Shown: positions 36,959 to 40,284 of the stretch, in pieces
Numbering within the stretch: position 1 is the first letter of the stretch
Layout of the letters: every line of letters starts with the position of its first letter
Assembly: GCA_903933735.1 (NCBI GenBank)
Contig: CAIZLB010000011.1
Coordinates: 1 to 40,284, forward strand
Source: an uncultured bacterium
GTDB taxonomy: Bacteria; Patescibacteriota; Minisyncoccia; Phycocordibacterales; CAIZLB01
Length of the DNA stretch: 40,284 nucleotides
Direction: 5' to 3'
Notes under the pieces: generated by a model
Told to the model about the DNA's origin: nothing
Databases searched by the model: none
What the model saw: only the letters and a program-made list of their open reading frames with translations
Position numbers and translations under genes: made by a program

Positions 36959-37483
36959 TTACTCTAAGTTTGAGTGCCAGGTTTTAAAATCTCCATCGTA
37001 CAGCACCTTTGTTACACCAGTATCGGCAGAAGTGGTAGCTATAATATCTGCTCTGTTGTTATATGGATTATCAGCATGACCTTTAACATAATGCCAATCT
37101 ATCTTTATATCTCTTCGTGAAACTGTTTCGACGAGTGAATCAAGTTCTTGCCATAACTCTTGATTTAAAACTTCTTTCTTAGCAGCTGTGCGCCAATTAT
37201 TTTTTTTCCAATTGTGTATCCATGATGTTATTCCTGTCAAAACGTATTTTGAATCAGAATAGACTTGTATATGTTTATCGTCATCAATGTTATTCAATGA
37301 AACCTTCAAGCCCTCAATAACACCCTTGAGCTCCATCTTATTGTTAGTAGTATGAGCGTCATGACCACCGAGCTCTATAACTCTCTCATTGTTTATAACT
37401 ACAATAGAGGCAAAACCTCCTGGGCCTGGATTACCACGTGATGAACCGTCTGTATATATTGTTATATTATTTTTTTGAAACAT
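36959..37483 (-). CDS. rnhA: Ribonuclease HI
   Basis: 'ITIYTDGSSRGNPGPGGFASIVV', 'TTNNKMELKGVIEGL', 'VYSDSKYV', 'WHYVKGHADNPYNNRAD'. Confidence 0.95.
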   Translation of the reverse strand: MFQKNNITIYTDGSSRGNPGPGGFASIVVINNERVIELGGHDAHTTNNKMELKGVIEGLKVSLNNIDDDKHIQVYSDSKYVLTGITSWIHNWKKNNWRTAAKKEVLNQELWQELDSLVETVSRRDIKIDWHYVKGHADNPYNNRADIIATTSADTGVTKVLYDGDFKTWHSNLE

Positions 37484-39245
37484 TTATGTATTCAACTTTA
37501 ACACGAATTTCTTTTTTACCCAAAAAATTACTTTCTTCTATACGACCATATACATCATACTCAGTATCTGTCTTTATGTCTTTTAAATCATTATCGGCAA
37601 AAAAGCTTATATACTTCGTAACATCTCTTTTGTTATTCTTGGATGAATATCTATAAGTCTCCTGAAACAGTTCAGGAACAGTTGTTTCTATGTGACCTTG
37701 ATCATTCAAAAATTTATTGACCACGAATTCAGCATGTTCTTTTTGTTTTCCAAAAAATTTTACATGACCAAAAGACACCTGTCTTATACAGAAAAGTGGA
37801 TTCTTATTGTTCATGCCATGAGGCTTCATCTGGGACAAAAACTTCAATAAATAATTATCTACATTACTATGTGTTATGTTGTATATCTTTTCTAAAGTTT
37901 CCTCATTATCGACTTTGACCATCTTATCTTTTTCATCTTTATATTTTCTAAAAGCCTGTCTCATCTCGGATTCAAACAGATCTTTTTTGTCTTTAGTAAA
38001 AGCAAAACCACCCGAAGCGTGATGTCCGCCGAATTCGGTGAAAAAATCTTTTGAAACGTTATTCATGATCTCAACAAGTGACACGTCGGGTATAGACCTG
38101 CATGAACCACGAAACAGATCCCCTCCATCAGAGGCATATATGAAAACAGGTAGCTGAAACTGTCGAACCAATTGTGAAGCAGCGGGACCCAAGATAGTAG
38201 GCGACCAGTTTTCATCTCCGATTATGATAATATCTTCAACTTTATCTACATCTATCATACCCTTGATGTCAGAGATGAGATTTTCAGCTGAACTCTTTCG
38301 AAGTTTGTTAAGTCTTATGAGTTCATCAGCAAGTCTAATAGCCTCACCTTCATCATCTGTTGATAGTAGGTTGAAAGCGTCATAGGCATGATTCATTCTT
38401 GAAGCGGCATTTATACACGGTGAAACAGAAAATCCTATATCGCCTTCATCAAGATATTTTTCATCTATTTTCAATTTGTTTAAGAGATGAAATAAACCAC
38501 GTCTTTTATTTTTCTGTAAGACCTTAAGACCGAAATAAGCAAAGACTCTGTTCTCGCCGATAAGAGGCACCATGTCCGATATGGTCGCAAGTCCTGTCAT
38601 ATCAAGTAACCATTTTTCAAAACCAGGGGCTATGTTGTATTTTCTTTTTCTTGCTTCTTCTATAAGAAGATGAGTCAACTTGAAAATCACACCGGAGCCA
38701 CAGAGATTTTTATCTACATAGTTACAGTCTTTTTGTTTAGAGTTAAGTATTGCGCAAGATTCAGGTAAGACCTCGTGAGGTTCGTGATGATCGGTGATGA
38801 TAACATCTATACCTTTACCATTGGCATGTTTTACCTCGTCTACATTTGAAGTACCAAGATCGATAGTTACAATAAGTTTTACCCCCTCTTCTTCTATCTC
38901 ATCAATAAGATGTTTATGTAGCCCAAATCCATCTTTATGTCTGTGAGGAATCTTTACTATAACGTTATCTTGGTATTTTATTTTTTTGAAAAATGAATAC
39001 AATATAACAGCACCAGGAACACCATCGGCGTCATAGTCTGAATATATACAGATCTTCTCTTTTTCATCTATAGCTTTCCAAATTCTCTTTATGGCCTTAT
39101 CCATATCTTTCATTTTCCTGGCATCATAAGCTCCGGCCTTATTTTCATCATATACAGGATTTAAAAATTCTTCAATTTCACCTTTATTTAAACCCCTATC
39201 CTTTAATATATTTTTTATAAAATTTTGATCAATGGTCTCTAGCAT
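37467..39245 (-). CDS. recJ: Single-stranded-DNA-specific exonuclease RecJ
   Basis: 'ICIYSDYDADGVPGAVIL', 'VIITDHHEP', 'GGHHASGGFAF'. Confidence 0.93.
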   Translation of the reverse strand: MLETIDQNFIKNILKDRGLNKGEIEEFLNPVYDENKAGAYDARKMKDMDKAIKRIWKAIDEKEKICIYSDYDADGVPGAVILYSFFKKIKYQDNVIVKIPHRHKDGFGLHKHLIDEIEEEGVKLIVTIDLGTSNVDEVKHANGKGIDVIITDHHEPHEVLPESCAILNSKQKDCNYVDKNLCGSGVIFKLTHLLIEEARKRKYNIAPGFEKWLLDMTGLATISDMVPLIGENRVFAYFGLKVLQKNKRRGLFHLLNKLKIDEKYLDEGDIGFSVSPCINAASRMNHAYDAFNLLSTDDEGEAIRLADELIRLNKLRKSSAENLISDIKGMIDVDKVEDIIIIGDENWSPTILGPAASQLVRQFQLPVFIYASDGGDLFRGSCRSIPDVSLVEIMNNVSKDFFTEFGGHHASGGFAFTKDKKDLFESEMRQAFRKYKDEKDKMVKVDNEETLEKIYNITHSNVDNYLLKFLSQMKPHGMNNKNPLFCIRQVSFGHVKFFGKQKEHAEFVVNKFLNDQGHIETTVPELFQETYRYSSKNNKRDVTKYISFFADNDLKDIKTDTEYDVYGRIEESNFLGKKEIRVKVEYINVSKK

Positions 39246-39268
39246 GGGATATATGATATCATAGTTTT

Positions 39269-39721
39269 ATGAATCATAATGACACAAATACAAATAAAGA
39301 GGTATATGATGATGATATTATAATCAAAGATTGTATATTTTGCAAAATCATCAGAAACGAGATACCTTCCGTTAAAATATATGAAGATAATGAGACTTTA
39401 GGGTTTTTGGACATAAACCCAAACAGTCGAGGACATATATTGATTATTCCAAAGATGCATTTTGAGAACATATATAGTCTACCTGTTGAAACATGGTGTC
39501 ATATGAATATAAAAGCCCAGAAGATAGCCGTTGCCTTAAAACATGCATTATCAGCAGATGGTATGAACATCGTAATGAATAATGAAAGTACTGCAGGACA
39601 ATTAATATTCCATGCTCATATACATGTTATTCCAAGATACAATGATCATACTGAAAATAAATATACATACATAGCTGACGAGATGGAGGAGGTGGCTAAG
39701 GAGATAAAGGAGGTTTTGTAA
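39269..39721 (+). CDS. HIT family protein
   Basis: 'CIFCKIIRNEIPSVKIYEDNETLGFLDINPNSRGHILIIPK' and HIT motif 'HAHIHVIPRY'. Confidence 0.95.
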   Translation: MNHNDTNTNKEVYDDDIIIKDCIFCKIIRNEIPSVKIYEDNETLGFLDINPNSRGHILIIPKMHFENIYSLPVETWCHMNIKAQKIAVALKHALSADGMNIVMNNESTAGQLIFHAHIHVIPRYNDHTENKYTYIADEMEEVAKEIKEVL

Positions 39722-39735
39722 AATAAAACAAATAA

Positions 39736-39769
39736 AAAACTCCGGGCTGATTTTCACAGCCGGGAGTTT
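39736..39769. terminator. Bidirectional terminator
   Basis: AACTCCGGGCTG-attttca-CAGCCGGGAGTT between convergent units. Confidence 0.75.
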
Positions 39770-39781
39770 GGAGGATGGAAT

Positions 39782-39904
39782 TCATTCTTCACCCTGAGGG
39801 TTTCCTAACACACTCATGATAAACAAGACTATGCAACAGACAACGATAAATATCAGAAACTTTCCCCCAAAAGACAGGGAGGCAATCATAGGTATAATAT
39901 TCAT
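39782..39904 (-). CDS. 40-aa hydrophobic TM peptide (not in ORF track)
   Basis: MNIIPMIASLSFGGKFLIFIVVCCIVLFIMSVLGNPQGEE*; ATG is 2 nt after the stop of the 39907 gene; terminator follows. Confidence 0.6.
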   Translation of the reverse strand: MNIIPMIASLSFGGKFLIFIVVCCIVLFIMSVLGNPQGEE

Positions 39905-39906
39905 AA

Positions 39907-40167
39907 CTAGATTTGCTCTTTTTCGGGATCACTCGGCTCTTGACCACAAACAATTATAAAGACAGCACCAAGTAGTACTGAGCACGATGCGATCAATGAA
40001 ATTAATACGATGATAGCGTACGATCTCATTTCAGACCTGTTATACTTATAAATAGGGCCAGATGATACATCAGTAACCTCTGGTTGATATAAACGTATAG
40101 TACCCGCCGTAGCGAGACTGTTGAAAAGACAAAAAACGAATAAGGCGATGATGCGAATTGTTTTCAT
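39907..40167 (-). CDS. Small signal-peptide/TM protein
   Basis: 86 aa with signal peptide and C-terminal TM; architecture similar to 10774 and 35149. Confidence 0.65.
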   Translation of the reverse strand: MKTIRIIALFVFCLFNSLATAGTIRLYQPEVTDVSSGPIYKYNRSEMRSYAIIVLISLIASCSVLLGAVFIIVCGQEPSDPEKEQI

Positions 40168-40212
40168 AGTGATATAGTAGGTTCGGTCTGGATGCTCTTC
40201 CAGATAGTAAAT

Positions 40213-40241
40213 ACTATATTACAATATATACGTGACGTCAA
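40213..40241 (-). promoter_or_regulatory. sigma70-type promoter for the 39907/39782 pair
   Basis: TTGACG-N17-TATAGT on minus. Confidence 0.75.
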
Positions 40242-40284
40242 TAGTTACGGATTTAACGTGTCACATTGACAACCCCAGGCAAAG

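Noticed and set aside
40231-40241. TGACGTCA palindrome as a regulator site
   Set aside because: Eight bases overlapping the -35 element; too short to separate from chance

Overview
The window is AT-rich and gene-dense, with short intergenic gaps and many small orphan genes. It looks like part of a Patescibacteria/CPR-type chromosome; this taxonomic guess is inference, since no search could be run. Recognisable core genes: PilN/PilM-like pilus genes, MetG-type tRNA-binding protein, RuvX, HI0933-family flavoprotein, DUF2339 membrane protein, PyrD, phosphoglycerate mutase, S20, EF-G, S7, S12, M50 site-2 protease, THUMP RNA methyltransferase, L28, a ComEC split over two separated genes, Fe/Mn SOD, RNase HI, RecJ, a HIT protein, tRNA-Ser(TGA) and tRNA-Arg(GCG). 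Between them sit many accessory genes. Some look like free-standing cassettes with a canonical -35/-10 promoter, a C/A-rich leader and a strong GC-rich terminator. Best leads: (1) a Fic protein with a C-terminal excisionase-like HTH and four helically phased ATCGTTAA boxes over its own promoter; (2) a nearly identical 5' leader motif in front of two unrelated orphan genes, one of which belongs to a signal-peptide/PGTYIL/TM family with two members here; (3) two TrmB-family regulators, each divergent from an orphan gene, around rpsL-rpsG; (4) a BRO antirepressor with three 14-bp palindromes spaced exactly 33 bp; (5) a highly structured tRNA-Ser-like element just after tRNA-Ser; (6) a divergent cyclodipeptide-synthase-like protein; (7) an S12 lacking the conserved loop proline; (8) an unlisted 40-aa TM peptide gene. 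All family names are by-eye motif recognition.
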